The position numbers and the translations under genes were made by a program. Source: DSVZ01 sp037439785 (lineage in GTDB: Bacteria > Verrucomicrobiota > Verrucomicrobiia > Limisphaerales > J093). From it: DNA of 64,000 nucleotides. Every line of letters begins with the position of its first letter. Position 1 is the first letter of the stretch. This document shows, piece by piece, positions 7,140 to 16,079 of the stretch. Where the stretch lies: contig JBBIVJ010000001.1 in the NCBI GenBank assembly GCA_037439785.1, positions 1-64,000 of the forward strand, given 5' to 3'. The notes below the pieces were generated by a model that did not search any database, was not told the DNA's origin, and saw nothing but the letters and a program-made list of their open reading frames with translations.

Positions 7140-9850
7140 GGCTGGCCAGCTCCTTCCGTCCGGGTAGCCTCGGGTTTTTGCAACGCATGGGGCGGGGTTT
7201 GCACTGGCGGTTTCTCCTGGGACTCGGCGGCGGGGTGCTGGTGGCGGTCCGGGCGGAAGAGACTTTCCGTTTTCTGGAACCGCGGCCGGTCACGTACCGC
7301 CTGGACGCCGCGGCCGCGGCGTCGGCCCGCGCCCTGGCCGCGGCGCCGCGCTGGTTGTCCGCACGCGGACCGGGCGTTGGAACCAACACCCTGTGGCTGG
7401 GCAGCCAGGTGGTGGTGCAGTTGCGCGCGACCAACGATCTGCCCGACCTGCTGGCCGCCGGACCGCTGCGCGTCAGCGAGGTGTGCGACTCGAACGTGTT
7501 TGTGCTCGAGGCGCCGGACGCCCTCACCGCCGCGCGCCTGGCGGCGGCCTGGGCCGCCCGGCCCGGCGTCACGGTCAGTCACCCCGTGCGGCGGCGGCCG
7601 GTGAAGTTGCACGGCGGGTTTGCCCCGCGCCCGAACGACCCGCTCTTCCCCCGCCAGTGGCATCTGGAAAACCGCGACACCAACACCGGCACGCGACTGG
7701 GCTACGACCTGAACCTGCGCACCGCCTGGGCCGTGACCCGCGGGGCGGGCGTGGTGGTGGCCCAGGGCGATGACGGCCTGCAGGTGGACCACGAAGACCT
7801 GCAGGAAGCGGTCGCCGGCGCGCCGCATTACAACTTTTTCCGGGACACCGAGAACGGCGCCCACCCGGGCAGCCTGGCCGGGCACGGCACGGCGGTGGGG
7901 GGGCTGATCGCCGCGCGGGCCGGCAACGGGCGCGGGGTGGCGGGTGTGGCCCCCGAGGTGCGGCTGGCCAGTTGGGTGGTGTTCGACACCGACGGCAGCT
8001 ACCTGGACGAGCTGCAGGCGCGGCGGATGTTCCAGTACGCCTCGAACGTGGTGGCGGTGCAAAACCACAGTTGGGGCAATGCCGACCGGACGTTTCTTTC
8101 GGTGGGCGTGCTCGAAAGCCAGGGCATCGCCAACGCCCTCCGCCACGGCCGCGACGGCCGCGGCGTGATCATGGTGCGCGCCGCCGGCAACGAGCGGCTG
8201 CTGCTGAGCAACGCCAACGACGACGCCTACGCCAACGACCCCCGCGTCATCACCGTGGGCGCGGTGCGGGCCAACGGCCAGGTGACCAGTTACTCGACTC
8301 CGGGGGCGTGTGTGCTGGTGGCCGGCTTCAGCGCGGACCGCAACGTGGAAATCCTGCCCGGCGTGAAGACCAACTTCCCCAGCCTGGCCACCACCGACCG
8401 GACCGGCATCCTGGGCTACAACCTGGACTGGCAGAGCGGCTGGGCCGACTACGCCTTCAACGGTTCCGGCTTCGAGGGCACCTCCGGCGCCACCCCCCAG
8501 ATCAGCGGCCTCTGCGCCCTGTTGCTGAGCGTGAACCCCGCCCTGACCTGGCGCGACGTGCAGCAACTGCTGATCCTGTCCGCCCGCCAGCTCGACCCCG
8601 CCGACCCCGCCCAGCGCACCAACGCCGCGGGTCTGCGGGTCAACCACCACGTGGGCTTCGGCGTGCCCGACGCCGGCCGGGCCGTCGCCCTCGCCCGGCC
8701 TTGGCGCCTCCGCCCGCCCCGGACGGAATTTGCCTCCAGTTTCCGCGGCGAGGTGCTCGTGCCCGATGACGGCCTGCGCGTGCGCCTCACCGGCCCGCGC
8801 CTCCCCGCCGCCGAACTCCGGTCCATCCCGGTCTGGCCGGCGGATGGCCTGCATGTGGACGAGCCCACCGACACCGTGCCCCTGGTGGACGTGGGCCTGG
8901 CGCTGGCGCCGTTGGCGGTGGACCTGACCGGCAAGGCGGCCCTGATCGAGCGCGGCCAGAACTATTTTGTTGAGAAAAACCGCCACGCGGCCGCGGCGGG
9001 GGCGCGGTTTGTCATCATCTGGAACAACGTGGGTACCTCGGACCGGCTGTTCATCTCCGGGGTCGAGGTGCATCGCTCGCCGATTCCGGTGGTGTTCATG
9101 GACCGGCAGCACGGCCTGGCGTTGCGCGACTGGCTGGCCACGGCACCGGAAGCCCGCGCCCAGATCACCCTGGACAAGGCGCGCTTTGTCCTGCCGGTGA
9201 GCGCCTCGCTCCAAGGCGAACACGTGACCCTGCGCGTCCAAACCACCCATCCCCGCCGCGGCGATGTACGGCTGACCCTGGTCTCTCCCGCCGGCACGCG
9301 CAGTGTGCTGCAGCATTTCAACGAGGACCTGACCAATCCGCTGGACGACTGGACCTACTCGAGCGTGCAGCACTTCTTCGAGCCCACCGCCGGCGACTGG
9401 GTGGTGGAAGTCAGCGACGAACGCCCCGGCGTGGTCGGCACGGTGCGCGCCCTGGACCTGACCGTGACCGGCGTGCCGATCGAGGACACCGACCACGACG
9501 GCCTCGACGACGCCTGGGAGGAACACTACTGGGTGGGTCTGGAGCGCGGCCCGGCCGAGGACCCGGACGGTGACGGCGAGAGCAACCTGGTGGAGGCGTT
9601 GCTCGGCGCCGACCCCCGCCTGGCCCCGCCGCTGGTCGTGGAACTGGCCGCCTGGGACGCCCGCTTCTGGCGTCTGGCCTGGCCCGCCACGCCGTACCAC
9701 CACTACCGCCTGGAAGCCGCCCCCGCGGCCGCCGGCCCGTACACGTCCCTGGGCGAGGTCACCGCGGATTTCGGGCTGGCCGAATGGCTGGCGCCGCGGG
9801 CGGCCACGCCGGAACAGTTCTTCCGGGTCCGGCGTCTGGAAGGCCGCTGA
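7136..9850 (+). CDS. Secreted kexin/subtilisin-type (S8) serine protease with PA and P domains
   Basis: 904 residues. After a hydrophobic leader (about residues 22-36) and a propeptide, the catalytic domain shows Asp in GDDGLQVDHEDL (about 212), His in GHGTAVGG (about 248), the oxyanion Asn in AAGNE (about 350) and Ser in GTSGATP (about 450). The LTWRDVQ helix after the Ser is kexin-like. A protease-associated domain follows (about 600-680), then a proprotein-convertase P domain (about 690-780), then Asp-rich thrombospondin-type-3-like calcium motifs (DTDHDGLDD, DPDGDGESN, about 783-805) and a C-terminal beta domain. All parts point to an extracellular or surface calcium-dependent protease. 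The ATG overlaps the thiD stop (ATGA), with a G-rich run just upstream; longer in-frame starts lie inside thiD. Confidence 0.92.
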   Translation: MRLASSFRPGSLGFLQRMGRGLHWRFLLGLGGGVLVAVRAEETFRFLEPRPVTYRLDAAAAASARALAAAPRWLSARGPGVGTNTLWLGSQVVVQLRATNDLPDLLAAGPLRVSEVCDSNVFVLEAPDALTAARLAAAWAARPGVTVSHPVRRRPVKLHGGFAPRPNDPLFPRQWHLENRDTNTGTRLGYDLNLRTAWAVTRGAGVVVAQGDDGLQVDHEDLQEAVAGAPHYNFFRDTENGAHPGSLAGHGTAVGGLIAARAGNGRGVAGVAPEVRLASWVVFDTDGSYLDELQARRMFQYASNVVAVQNHSWGNADRTFLSVGVLESQGIANALRHGRDGRGVIMVRAAGNERLLLSNANDDAYANDPRVITVGAVRANGQVTSYSTPGACVLVAGFSADRNVEILPGVKTNFPSLATTDRTGILGYNLDWQSGWADYAFNGSGFEGTSGATPQISGLCALLLSVNPALTWRDVQQLLILSARQLDPADPAQRTNAAGLRVNHHVGFGVPDAGRAVALARPWRLRPPRTEFASSFRGEVLVPDDGLRVRLTGPRLPAAELRSIPVWPADGLHVDEPTDTVPLVDVGLALAPLAVDLTGKAALIERGQNYFVEKNRHAAAAGARFVIIWNNVGTSDRLFISGVEVHRSPIPVVFMDRQHGLALRDWLATAPEARAQITLDKARFVLPVSASLQGEHVTLRVQTTHPRRGDVRLTLVSPAGTRSVLQHFNEDLTNPLDDWTYSSVQHFFEPTAGDWVVEVSDERPGVVGTVRALDLTVTGVPIEDTDHDGLDDAWEEHYWVGLERGPAEDPDGDGESNLVEALLGADPRLAPPLVVELAAWDARFWRLAWPATPYHHYRLEAAPAAAGPYTSLGEVTADFGLAEWLAPRAATPEQFFRVRRLEGR

Positions 9851-9902
9851 CCGCGCGGCGCCTGCGGGCAGCCACCGCCGATTTTTTCCGCCGGCCGACC
9901 CC

Positions 9903-9933
9903 AAAAATAAAGCCGCCGGCAGGACCGGCGGCT
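9903..9933 (-). terminator. Rho-independent terminator of the isomerase-like gene
   Basis: A perfect 9-bp stem (9911-9919 with 9925-9933, AGCCGCCGG) with a 5-nt loop is followed, on the minus strand, by a T-rich tract (TTATTTTT). It lies 20 nt beyond the stop of the gene ending at 9954 and is oriented for that gene. Confidence 0.85.
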
Positions 9934-9953
9934 GCGCTTGAAGACGCTTTGCG

Positions 9954-10835
9954 TCACTTGCCGTAATTCCGCACGAAGTCCACGCACTGGGTCACCTCGG
10001 GCAGGCTGTTTTCCCAGTTGTGCTCGTACTCGATGGAAAGGTTGCCCTGGAAGCCCTGGGCCTTGAGCTCGTCCAGCACCTCCTTGATGCCGGAGACGCC
10101 CTGGCCGAAGGGCACGTCATGGGCGTCGCGCTTGCCGAATGCGTTCAGGTCCTTGAGGTGGGCGCTGATGATCCGGCCGCGGAGCACGCGCAGCGCCTCG
10201 ATCGGCTTGATGCCCGAGCGGGTCCAGTGGCCGGTGTCGGCGCAGGCCCCGATGCGGGGATCGCGCCCGGTCACCAGCCCGGCGATGTAGAGCGGATGCC
10301 AGACCTTGTAGTCGGGCCGGTCCAGGCTGCCGGGGTGGTTGTGGAAGGCCACGCAGATGTCGTACTCCCGGACCAGCTTTTCGATGAGGTTGATGGACTC
10401 GGCCGACTCGGTGGTGACGGCGCGCAGGCCCATCTTCCGGGCGAACTCGAAGACCTTGCGGGCCTCGGCCTCGTTGTTGGGAATGCCCACCACGCCGTAG
10501 TTGACGGCCTTGACGCCGTGCTGCTGGAGCTTGGCCCGGAGTTTGGCCAGGACGTCGTCCGAGGCGTTGTGGTCCACGCGGAGGTTGGGCTCTTCCTTGC
10601 TGAGCCGCTGGCCGGGGAAGAACTCGATGACCCTGGCGCCGGCGGCGGCGGTTTTTTCGATGGCCTCGAAGGCGGTGAAACGATTGAAGGTGTAGGCCTG
10701 GCAGCCGATGGCCCAGCCGTTGACCTTGTACTCGTCGGGAATGGTCGGGGCGGCCTGCGCGGCCGGGGTGGTCAGGAGGACCAGAACGCTCAGGGCCACG
10801 CCGGCGGCGGTGCGGAGGATGTGTGTGTTCATCAT
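9954..10835 (-). CDS. Exported sugar phosphate isomerase/epimerase-like TIM barrel
   Basis: 293 residues from the ATG at 10835; the ATG at 10832 is equally possible. A signal peptide (about residues 6-28, AGVALSVLVLLTTPAAQA) precedes a xylose-isomerase-like AP-endonuclease-2 fold with the metal-binding style motifs VIEFFPGQ, AFHNHPG, ADTGHW, AHLKDL and SIEYEHNW. Members isomerise or epimerise sugars or inositols; the substrate is not predictable. Exported versions of this fold are common in Verrucomicrobiota and Planctomycetota. It stands alone and ends at a strong terminator. Confidence 0.85.
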   Translation of the reverse strand: MMNTHILRTAAGVALSVLVLLTTPAAQAAPTIPDEYKVNGWAIGCQAYTFNRFTAFEAIEKTAAAGARVIEFFPGQRLSKEEPNLRVDHNASDDVLAKLRAKLQQHGVKAVNYGVVGIPNNEAEARKVFEFARKMGLRAVTTESAESINLIEKLVREYDICVAFHNHPGSLDRPDYKVWHPLYIAGLVTGRDPRIGACADTGHWTRSGIKPIEALRVLRGRIISAHLKDLNAFGKRDAHDVPFGQGVSGIKEVLDELKAQGFQGNLSIEYEHNWENSLPEVTQCVDFVRNYGK

Positions 10836-10951
10836 GTGCGATGTGTGTTGTGGTTCCACCCCCGCGCGGCCTGTTCGCAGCCGGGCCGGCGGTGGGTGGA
10901 CCGATACCTACGCGACCGGCCCCTCCTGTCAAAGGCAAAGATGCCGGGCGG

Positions 10952-13696
10952 TTAATCGTCATCCTCGTCCTCAACCAAGGTAACCGCCCAGGCGGGGTAG
11001 GGCGCGGCGCTGCCCTTGACCGCGTGCCAGAGGATGCGGTTGAGCACGCCCTCCGGGCAGGCGTCCACGCGCTTGAAATTCAGCCGCACCGATTGCAGGG
11101 CGTGGCGGCGCAGGAGCGGATCGGCGATGGCCTTGGGGTCGGGGTTCATCTCGTCCAGCGGCACCGGGTTGGGCACCGCGACGAAGGGGGTGAAGTCCGG
11201 CGTGTCGGTGAAGCAGTCGAACATGGGCGTGGCGGCGGCATCGAACTGGTTCATCGGCGGCAGGCCCAGAATCTGTTCGATGGTACGCAGCAGGCTCACG
11301 GTGTTGTACTGGGTGCTGACCACGGCGCGGCGTTTGGCCCGGGGGCTGAGCACGTAGGCGGTGGTGCGGTAGCCGCTGACGTGGTCCCAGCCGTTCTGCG
11401 GGTCGTCCTCGATGCCGAAGATGACCATTGCGCGCCAGAACCGGCTGTGGCTGAGCGCCTGCACGATCTGGCCGAAGGCGAGGTCGTTGTCGGCCACCAG
11501 CGCGGCGGGGGTGGGGCACCCGCGGCTGGTGCCGCTGGTGTGGTCGTTGGGCAGGCAGATCAGCACCAGTTGGGGCATCCTGCCCTGGCGCTCCCACTCG
11601 GCGATCTGGTTGGTGATGTAGCGCGCCCGCCAGACATCGGGCACGGACATCTCCCAGCCCACGGTGTTGGTGGGGGTGAAGGGGCGGATGCTTTCGATGC
11701 TGGGCTGGCTGGAGATTTGCACCTCACCGCGGCCGTGCAGGAATTCCTCCCAGAAATCCCGCCAGCCGGGCGAGCCTTTGCGCCGGGGATCGGTCCAGCC
11801 ACAGGTGGGCATGGCGAACTCGCCGAAGTTCCAGATCGAGACGCCGTGCTTGACCGCGTTGTCCCAGATGAACCCGGCCGGCGAATAGGCCAGGGCGTCG
11901 TTTTCGTCCTCGCCCATGCCGTCGGGATAGCTGCGCGGCCAGCCGGCGAAGGACTTTTCGAGGTAATCGGTGCCGAGGGCGGTGGTGCTCCACTGGTGGC
12001 CATCGGCGCTCAAAATGCCGGCGCAGTAGGTGTTGTCCAGGAGCACGAACTCGCGGACCATCTTGTGCTGGTTGGGGGTCACCCGCTCGCCAAAGATGCA
12101 CAGGGCGGGGTCGCCGCGGCCCTCGCGCACGTCGCCCAGGACCTGGTCGTAGGTCCGGTTTTCCTTGATCACGTACACCACGTGCTTGATCGGGCTCGGC
12201 TCGCCGATGCGCTCGGGCACCGGCCGCGGGGGCTGGCCGGGGCGGGGCGGCAGCAGGGCTTCGGCGATCTTTTCGCGCCGGTAGTTGTCATGGACCTGCT
12301 GGGAAAGCCGCGGCAGTTCGGCCGCGCGGGGCAACGGCACGAGCGAGACCGAGCCGAAATAGTGGTGGGTGTTGAAGCCGCGCGCGTCCGGCCCCGCACC
12401 GGCGGCCCGGTACGGCCGCGGCTCGACCGGGTGCCCCTTGAGGTTGGCCACCGCCAGTTGCCGGCGCGGGGCGTCGAACACGACCGCGCCGGGGAACCAG
12501 CCCACGGGGATGAGTCCCTGCAGCTTCGAACCGCGGTTGCGCGGGGAGAAGCGGATCACCGCGATCGCGTTCTGCGTGCCGTTGGCCACGTACAACGTCC
12601 GGCCGTCCGGGGAGAAGGCCAGGGCGTTGGGCTGGGCACCAAACAGCTCGGCCGGGCTGGCCTTGGCCCAGATCGTTTCCACGACACGGTCCGTGCGGGT
12701 GTCAATGACGCTCAGGTGGTCCGAGCCGGCGTTGGCACAAACCAGCCAGCGCCGGTCCGGCGAAAGCACCAGCGCGCAGGCGTGCAGACCGGTGTGGCTT
12801 TCGGCTTTCGGCTTTCGGCTTTCGGCTTTCCCCCCGAGGTCAAGCACCGTAACGGAGCCTTCGCTGGCGATGTGCCGCACCGGGTCCACGCGCACCTCGG
12901 TCCCGCGGCCGGCCGGGCCGGTGAGGTCGCCCGGGCCGGGGCGGCGTCCGCCCCAGTTGCTGACGTAGGCCTTGTCGCCCAGCAGCACCACGTCGTAGGG
13001 CGCCACGCCCACCTCGAAGGCCCGCAGCAACTGGCCGGTCGCAGCGTCCAGTTCGAGCAGGCGGTTGGACAGGTTGCCGCAAACGTAGAGCCGTCGGCCG
13101 TCGGCCGACAGCGCCAGCCCGGCGGGAATTTCCTCCTTACGCCGCGGCGCGTTGGCCGGCGGCAAGGGCAGGGAGTGCGCGGGCTGGACGGTGCCGTCGC
13201 GCCCGACGGCAAAGACCTTGATCGAACCGTTGACGTTGCTCAGGTACAGCCGCCGGCCGTCCCGCGAAAAGATCAGGCCGGTGTAACTGACCTGGCCCTT
13301 GGTATCCGGCTGCAGGATGTTGGCCGAGGGCGCGGCCGGCTGCGGCTCGGTGGCCTGTTCGGAGGGCAGCGTCACACGTTGGCGGATTTCGCCGGTGGCG
13401 GGATCGAGGATGAGCAGCTCGCTGGTCTTGCCCGAGACCGCCAGGAGCCGCCCGTCCGGTGACAGCGCCAGCGCCTGCGGCCGCAACCCGGCCAGGTCCA
13501 CCTGCAGGCCCGCCGGCGTGAGCACCTGGTGCACGGGCAGCACGGTGCGCCCGTCGGCCGTCCGCCCCACTCGGGCGGAGTCGGGCACCTGGGCGGCCAG
13601 GCCCCGGCCGGGCACGGTGGCGAGCAAACCGAGGGTGACGCGAAGGACCACGCGCAGACCGGCGCGGCACGGAGGATGCGAGAGGCGGAAGTCCAT
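10952..13696 (-). CDS. Exported beta-propeller/phosphoesterase (PF04185-like) fusion protein
   Basis: 914 residues from the ATG at 13696, chosen because a basic start and hydrophobic signal segment follow; the frame itself is open to 13861. The N-terminal half (about residues 50-460) is a YVTN/Lactonase-type propeller with repeated LALSADGRRLYV-like blades. The C-terminal half, from about residue 500 (HVVYVIKENRTYDQVLGD), is a phosphoesterase/acid-phosphatase-like alkaline-phosphatase fold with SADGHQWS, ICLPNDHTSG and FGIEDDPQNGWDHV. The metal-binding Asp and His residues appear present. The same architecture is common in Acidobacteria and Planctomycetota; the substrate is unknown. A 7-bp tandem repeat lies in frame near residues 289-300. 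Confidence 0.85.
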   Translation of the reverse strand: MDFRLSHPPCRAGLRVVLRVTLGLLATVPGRGLAAQVPDSARVGRTADGRTVLPVHQVLTPAGLQVDLAGLRPQALALSPDGRLLAVSGKTSELLILDPATGEIRQRVTLPSEQATEPQPAAPSANILQPDTKGQVSYTGLIFSRDGRRLYLSNVNGSIKVFAVGRDGTVQPAHSLPLPPANAPRRKEEIPAGLALSADGRRLYVCGNLSNRLLELDAATGQLLRAFEVGVAPYDVVLLGDKAYVSNWGGRRPGPGDLTGPAGRGTEVRVDPVRHIASEGSVTVLDLGGKAESRKPKAESHTGLHACALVLSPDRRWLVCANAGSDHLSVIDTRTDRVVETIWAKASPAELFGAQPNALAFSPDGRTLYVANGTQNAIAVIRFSPRNRGSKLQGLIPVGWFPGAVVFDAPRRQLAVANLKGHPVEPRPYRAAGAGPDARGFNTHHYFGSVSLVPLPRAAELPRLSQQVHDNYRREKIAEALLPPRPGQPPRPVPERIGEPSPIKHVVYVIKENRTYDQVLGDVREGRGDPALCIFGERVTPNQHKMVREFVLLDNTYCAGILSADGHQWSTTALGTDYLEKSFAGWPRSYPDGMGEDENDALAYSPAGFIWDNAVKHGVSIWNFGEFAMPTCGWTDPRRKGSPGWRDFWEEFLHGRGEVQISSQPSIESIRPFTPTNTVGWEMSVPDVWRARYITNQIAEWERQGRMPQLVLICLPNDHTSGTSRGCPTPAALVADNDLAFGQIVQALSHSRFWRAMVIFGIEDDPQNGWDHVSGYRTTAYVLSPRAKRRAVVSTQYNTVSLLRTIEQILGLPPMNQFDAAATPMFDCFTDTPDFTPFVAVPNPVPLDEMNPDPKAIADPLLRRHALQSVRLNFKRVDACPEGVLNRILWHAVKGSAAPYPAWAVTLVEDEDDD
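12798..12830. repeat. Heptanucleotide tandem repeat inside the propeller-phosphoesterase gene
   Basis: Four and a half to five copies of CTTTCGG, read as KAESRKPKAES in the protein, between two propeller blades. The unit is not a multiple of three, so gain or loss of one copy would shift the reading frame. The unit resembles the TTCGGAY arrays found between genes elsewhere in the window. Confidence 0.9.
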
Positions 13697-13770
13697 GGAG
13701 AGCGCGCGTGGCAGTTTCACGGAAGCCCGCCGGCGAGGGCAAGCGGGATTCGGCCTCCTTCCGCCTCTGC

Positions 13771-13840
13771 GCCGACTGGCAGTCGGCGATACGGCAGGCT
13801 GGCAGCCTGCGCGACTTAGCACGCCGGTAGCCGCCGGCGT
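13771..13840. repeat. Palindrome-pair repeat element
   Basis: Two adjacent hairpins: GCCGACT-GGC-AGTCGGC (13771-13787) and GCAGGCT-GGC-AGCCTGC (13794-13810), joined by a short spacer, then a GC-rich inverted repeat around 13822-13840. It fills most of the gap between the phosphoesterase and coaB-like genes. Close copies are at 20382, 32442, 32685 and 62884. Confidence 0.85.
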
Positions 13841-13857
13841 GGACGCTGCGGGGCGGC

Positions 13858-14529
13858 TCACGCGTGGCCGGCGCGCGCTGCGCCCAGCCGGGCCACCAGT
13901 GCCTCGATCAACGCCGTCTGGCTCGCAAAGCTCCGCACCGGTCCCGCCGCCACCACCAGGGTGAAGCCCGGACCGTGGGCCGGTCCGTTGACCACGCAGG
14001 CGTCGGTGGCGCAGGCCCGGACCTGTGCCACCCCCGCGGCCAGCGCGGCGGCCCGGTCGCCGTCCACTTCATACTTCCAGCCCACCAGCCAGGCCCGGGG
14101 AAACCACGCCCGCAGGCGGGCAATCCACTTCGGGGTTGGCAGCAATTCCACCAGCAACGGTCCGGAGCGGGAGGAGAGCTTGCCGGCGTGCAGCTCGGTC
14201 TGCCGGCCGTCCGGCTCTTGCCGCCAGACCCGGCCCGGCGCGAAATCGCCCACCGCGGCGGCATGGAATACCGCGTCCATTTCCGGCCCGGCCAGGCTTT
14301 GCAGGTGTTGGCCCAGGCTGACGGCGGTGGTGAACGGCCGCACCTGGAGGTCCGCCCGGGCGGGGGCGGGCCAGGTGGTACCCTCGCCGCGGAGCAGGAC
14401 CACCTCGTGACCGGCGTCGGCCAGGGCCGCGGCCAGTTCGGTACCAAGCCGGCCGGTCGAGAAGTTGGTCAGGCGCCGCACCGCGTCCAGCGGTTCCTGG
14501 GTCGGGCCGGCGGTGACCAGGCAGCGCAT
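13858..14529 (-). CDS. coaB: Phosphopantothenate-cysteine ligase domain protein (CoaB-type)
   Basis: 223 residues. It matches the C-terminal half of bifunctional CoaBC: the start MRCLVTAGPTQEPLDAVR is the nucleotide-binding loop of the synthetase domain, followed by NFSTGRLG, and HAAAVGDF in the middle. The flavoprotein decarboxylase half (CoaC) is absent, so this is a stand-alone ligase, as in some bacteria that split the two activities. The reaction joins cysteine to 4'-phosphopantothenate for coenzyme A. The segment after about residue 150 is less typical. Function is family-based. Confidence 0.8.
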   Translation of the reverse strand: MRCLVTAGPTQEPLDAVRRLTNFSTGRLGTELAAALADAGHEVVLLRGEGTTWPAPARADLQVRPFTTAVSLGQHLQSLAGPEMDAVFHAAAVGDFAPGRVWRQEPDGRQTELHAGKLSSRSGPLLVELLPTPKWIARLRAWFPRAWLVGWKYEVDGDRAAALAAGVAQVRACATDACVVNGPAHGPGFTLVVAAGPVRSFASQTALIEALVARLGAARAGHA

Positions 14530-14559
14530 GAGGCAGGCCCCGCGCAGGGGCGGCGGGAC

Positions 14560-15144
14560 TCAGCGGCGGAAGTAGTCCGGTTCGTTGCCCGGCTTCCACT
14601 TGATGTTGCAGCCCAGGCTGGGCTTTTGGTGGGGCGAGACCGGGCGGCCTTCCAGCACCGCGTCGAGGGCCGCGCGCAGGTCGCGGCCGGTGACCGGTAC
14701 GCCATTGCCGGGGCGGCTGTCGTCGAACTGGCCGCGGTACACCAGGCGGCGGGCGGCATCGAACAGGAAAAAGTCCGGCGTGCAGGCGGCGCGGTAGGCC
14801 CTGGCCACGGCCTGGGTCTCATCGAGCAGGTAGGGGAAGGTGTAACCGGCGGAGCGGATTTCCTCGCGCATCCGGTCCGGCCCGTCCTCGGGGTAGGCGG
14901 CGATGTCGTTGGCGTTGATGGCCACGATGCCGACCCCGCGGGGGCGGTAGTCGAGGGCCAGTTGGGCCAGGCCGGCGCGGAGGTGCTTCACGTAGGGGCA
15001 GTGGTTGCAGATGAACATGACCAGCAGGGCCGGGTGCTGGCGCAAATCGGACAATGCCACCAGCCGGCCCTCGGTGTCCGGGAGGCAGAAGTCCGGGGCC
15101 GGACTCCCCAGCGGCAACAATTGAGTGGAAGGGGTCAGCGCCAT
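14560..15144 (-). CDS. Thioredoxin-fold (AhpC/TSA-like) protein
   Basis: 194 residues. A redoxin fold with PAPDFCLPDTEG at the start and the CxxC-type motif FICNHCPYVKH near residues 44-54, which is typical of a peroxiredoxin-like/thioredoxin family common in Verrucomicrobiota and Planctomycetota. The segment CTPDFFLFD and the C-terminal SLGCNIKWKPGNEPDYF are also family features. There is no signal peptide, so it is probably cytoplasmic. The partner is unknown. The ATG is supported by a promoter 6 nt upstream. Confidence 0.88.
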   Translation of the reverse strand: MALTPSTQLLPLGSPAPDFCLPDTEGRLVALSDLRQHPALLVMFICNHCPYVKHLRAGLAQLALDYRPRGVGIVAINANDIAAYPEDGPDRMREEIRSAGYTFPYLLDETQAVARAYRAACTPDFFLFDAARRLVYRGQFDDSRPGNGVPVTGRDLRAALDAVLEGRPVSPHQKPSLGCNIKWKPGNEPDYFRR

Positions 15145-15150
15145 GACTCA

Positions 15151-15179
15151 AAGCTGCCCGCCGCCCCCGATCTTGTCCA
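15151..15179 (-). promoter_or_regulatory. Promoter of the thioredoxin-like gene, predicted leaderless
   Basis: On the minus strand TGGACA (15179-15174, 5/6), 17 nt, CAGCTT (15156-15151), then 6 nt to the ATG at 15144. The -10 box is weak but keeps A at position 2 and T at position 6, and the spacing equals that at rnhC, mutY, galE and ruvC. Confidence 0.4.
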
Positions 15180-15484
15180 GTCTCCCGCCCGGCGTGGCGG
15201 CGCCGGGTGCGTCACCTTGATTGCAGCGGATGTCGTGCAGGTTTCCCACCTGCCGTCCCGCCGATTACTTCCTCGGCGGGGCGGGCGAATGCGGAGGATT
15301 TGCGGGTGGGGAAACTCCCGAGACGGCAGAGGGGGAAGTCCGCGCCACGGCCAACCCGCCCACGGCAAGCCACCGCGAGGCGCCCGACGGCGACTTTCTT
15401 GAAACCCGGTGCCGGTGCGTCGGGTTGTTTTTCCCGTCAGGCACGAACCTGAGCAGACAAAAAACAATTCCAACGGAGTCCACG
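15180..15484 (+). other. Structured intergenic leader before the DUF4252-like gene
   Basis: This stretch has no credible gene. It holds a GCAGGT-TTCCC-ACCTGC hairpin (about 15237-15253), a CCGCCGA/TCGGCGG hairpin with an 8-nt loop (15258-15279), further GC-rich pairing, and a terminator-like hairpin at 15403-15432 before the gene at 15485. It could be a regulatory 5' leader. I could not match it to a known riboswitch class. Confidence 0.35.
15403..15432 (+). terminator. Terminator-like hairpin upstream of the DUF4252-like gene
   Basis: AACCCG (15403-15408) pairs with CGGGTT (15421-15426), followed by GTTTTT on the plus strand. No plus-strand gene ends nearby upstream, so it may act as an attenuator in the leader of the gene at 15485, or may block stray transcription. 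Confidence 0.5.
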
Positions 15485-16057
15485 ATGAAACGGCATCTCC
15501 TGTGCCGGGCCGCCCTGGCGGCCCTGTTGTTCACCAGCATCCACGCCCCCCGCGCAGCCGATATCCCGGCCGGAGCGGTGGACCTGGGTCCCCTGACCCC
15601 GCCCGCCGCGGGCGGTCAGTGGGTGGAAGTCAATGTCCGCAGCAACCTCCTGGCGATGGCGGCCCGGCTGGTCGCCCGTGAGGAACCGGACCTGGCCGAG
15701 ATGATCCGCGGCATCCAGGCCGTGCGCGTCCACGTCGTGGGGCTGGACGACGCCAACCGCGCCGCGGTCAAACAGCAGGTTCTGGACGTGCGCCAGAAGC
15801 TCACCGGCCGCGAAGGCTGGGAACCGGTGGTGACTGTGCGCGAGGCCGAGCAGGACGTGGCCGTGTTCCTGAAGCTGCGCGGCGACGAAGCGGTCGAGGG
15901 CCTGGTCGTGACCGTGCTCGAGGGCGACCGCGAAGCCATCCTCGTGAACGTGGCCGGGGACGTGCGCCCCGACAAACTGGCGGAGCTGGGCGAAAAATTG
16001 GGCCTCCACCCGTTGAAGGAGGCCGGCCGCAAACTCCGGCACGCCCACACCCCCTGA
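15485..16057 (+). CDS. Exported DUF4252-like protein
   Basis: 190 residues. A clean signal peptide (about residues 1-25, ending in HAPRAAD) precedes a small alpha/beta domain resembling DUF4252, with VEVNVRSNLLAMAARL, IRGIQAVRVHVVGL and VLEGDREAILVNVAGDV. The family is periplasmic or lipoprotein-like, of unknown function, and is often found near sigma/anti-sigma genes. A GGAG ribosome site lies 7 nt before the ATG. The next gene appears to be a distant paralogue. Confidence 0.75.
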   Translation: MKRHLLCRAALAALLFTSIHAPRAADIPAGAVDLGPLTPPAAGGQWVEVNVRSNLLAMAARLVAREEPDLAEMIRGIQAVRVHVVGLDDANRAAVKQQVLDVRQKLTGREGWEPVVTVREAEQDVAVFLKLRGDEAVEGLVVTVLEGDREAILVNVAGDVRPDKLAELGEKLGLHPLKEAGRKLRHAHTP

Positions 16058-16079
16058 CAACGCCGCCCCGCTCCTTCCC

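Noticed and set aside
7112..9904. A 930-codon open frame antisense to the secreted protease
   Set aside because: The plus-strand frame has a full S8 catalytic triad and domain order. The antisense frame has His/Gly/Val-rich composition expected from GC-rich codon bias.
10823..13462. An 879-codon open frame antisense to the propeller-phosphoesterase
   Set aside because: Composition is typical of a shadow frame, and the minus strand encodes recognisable propeller and phosphoesterase motifs.
15180..15484. Cobalamin, TPP or c-di-GMP riboswitch
   Set aside because: I looked for the conserved boxes of these classes and did not find them.
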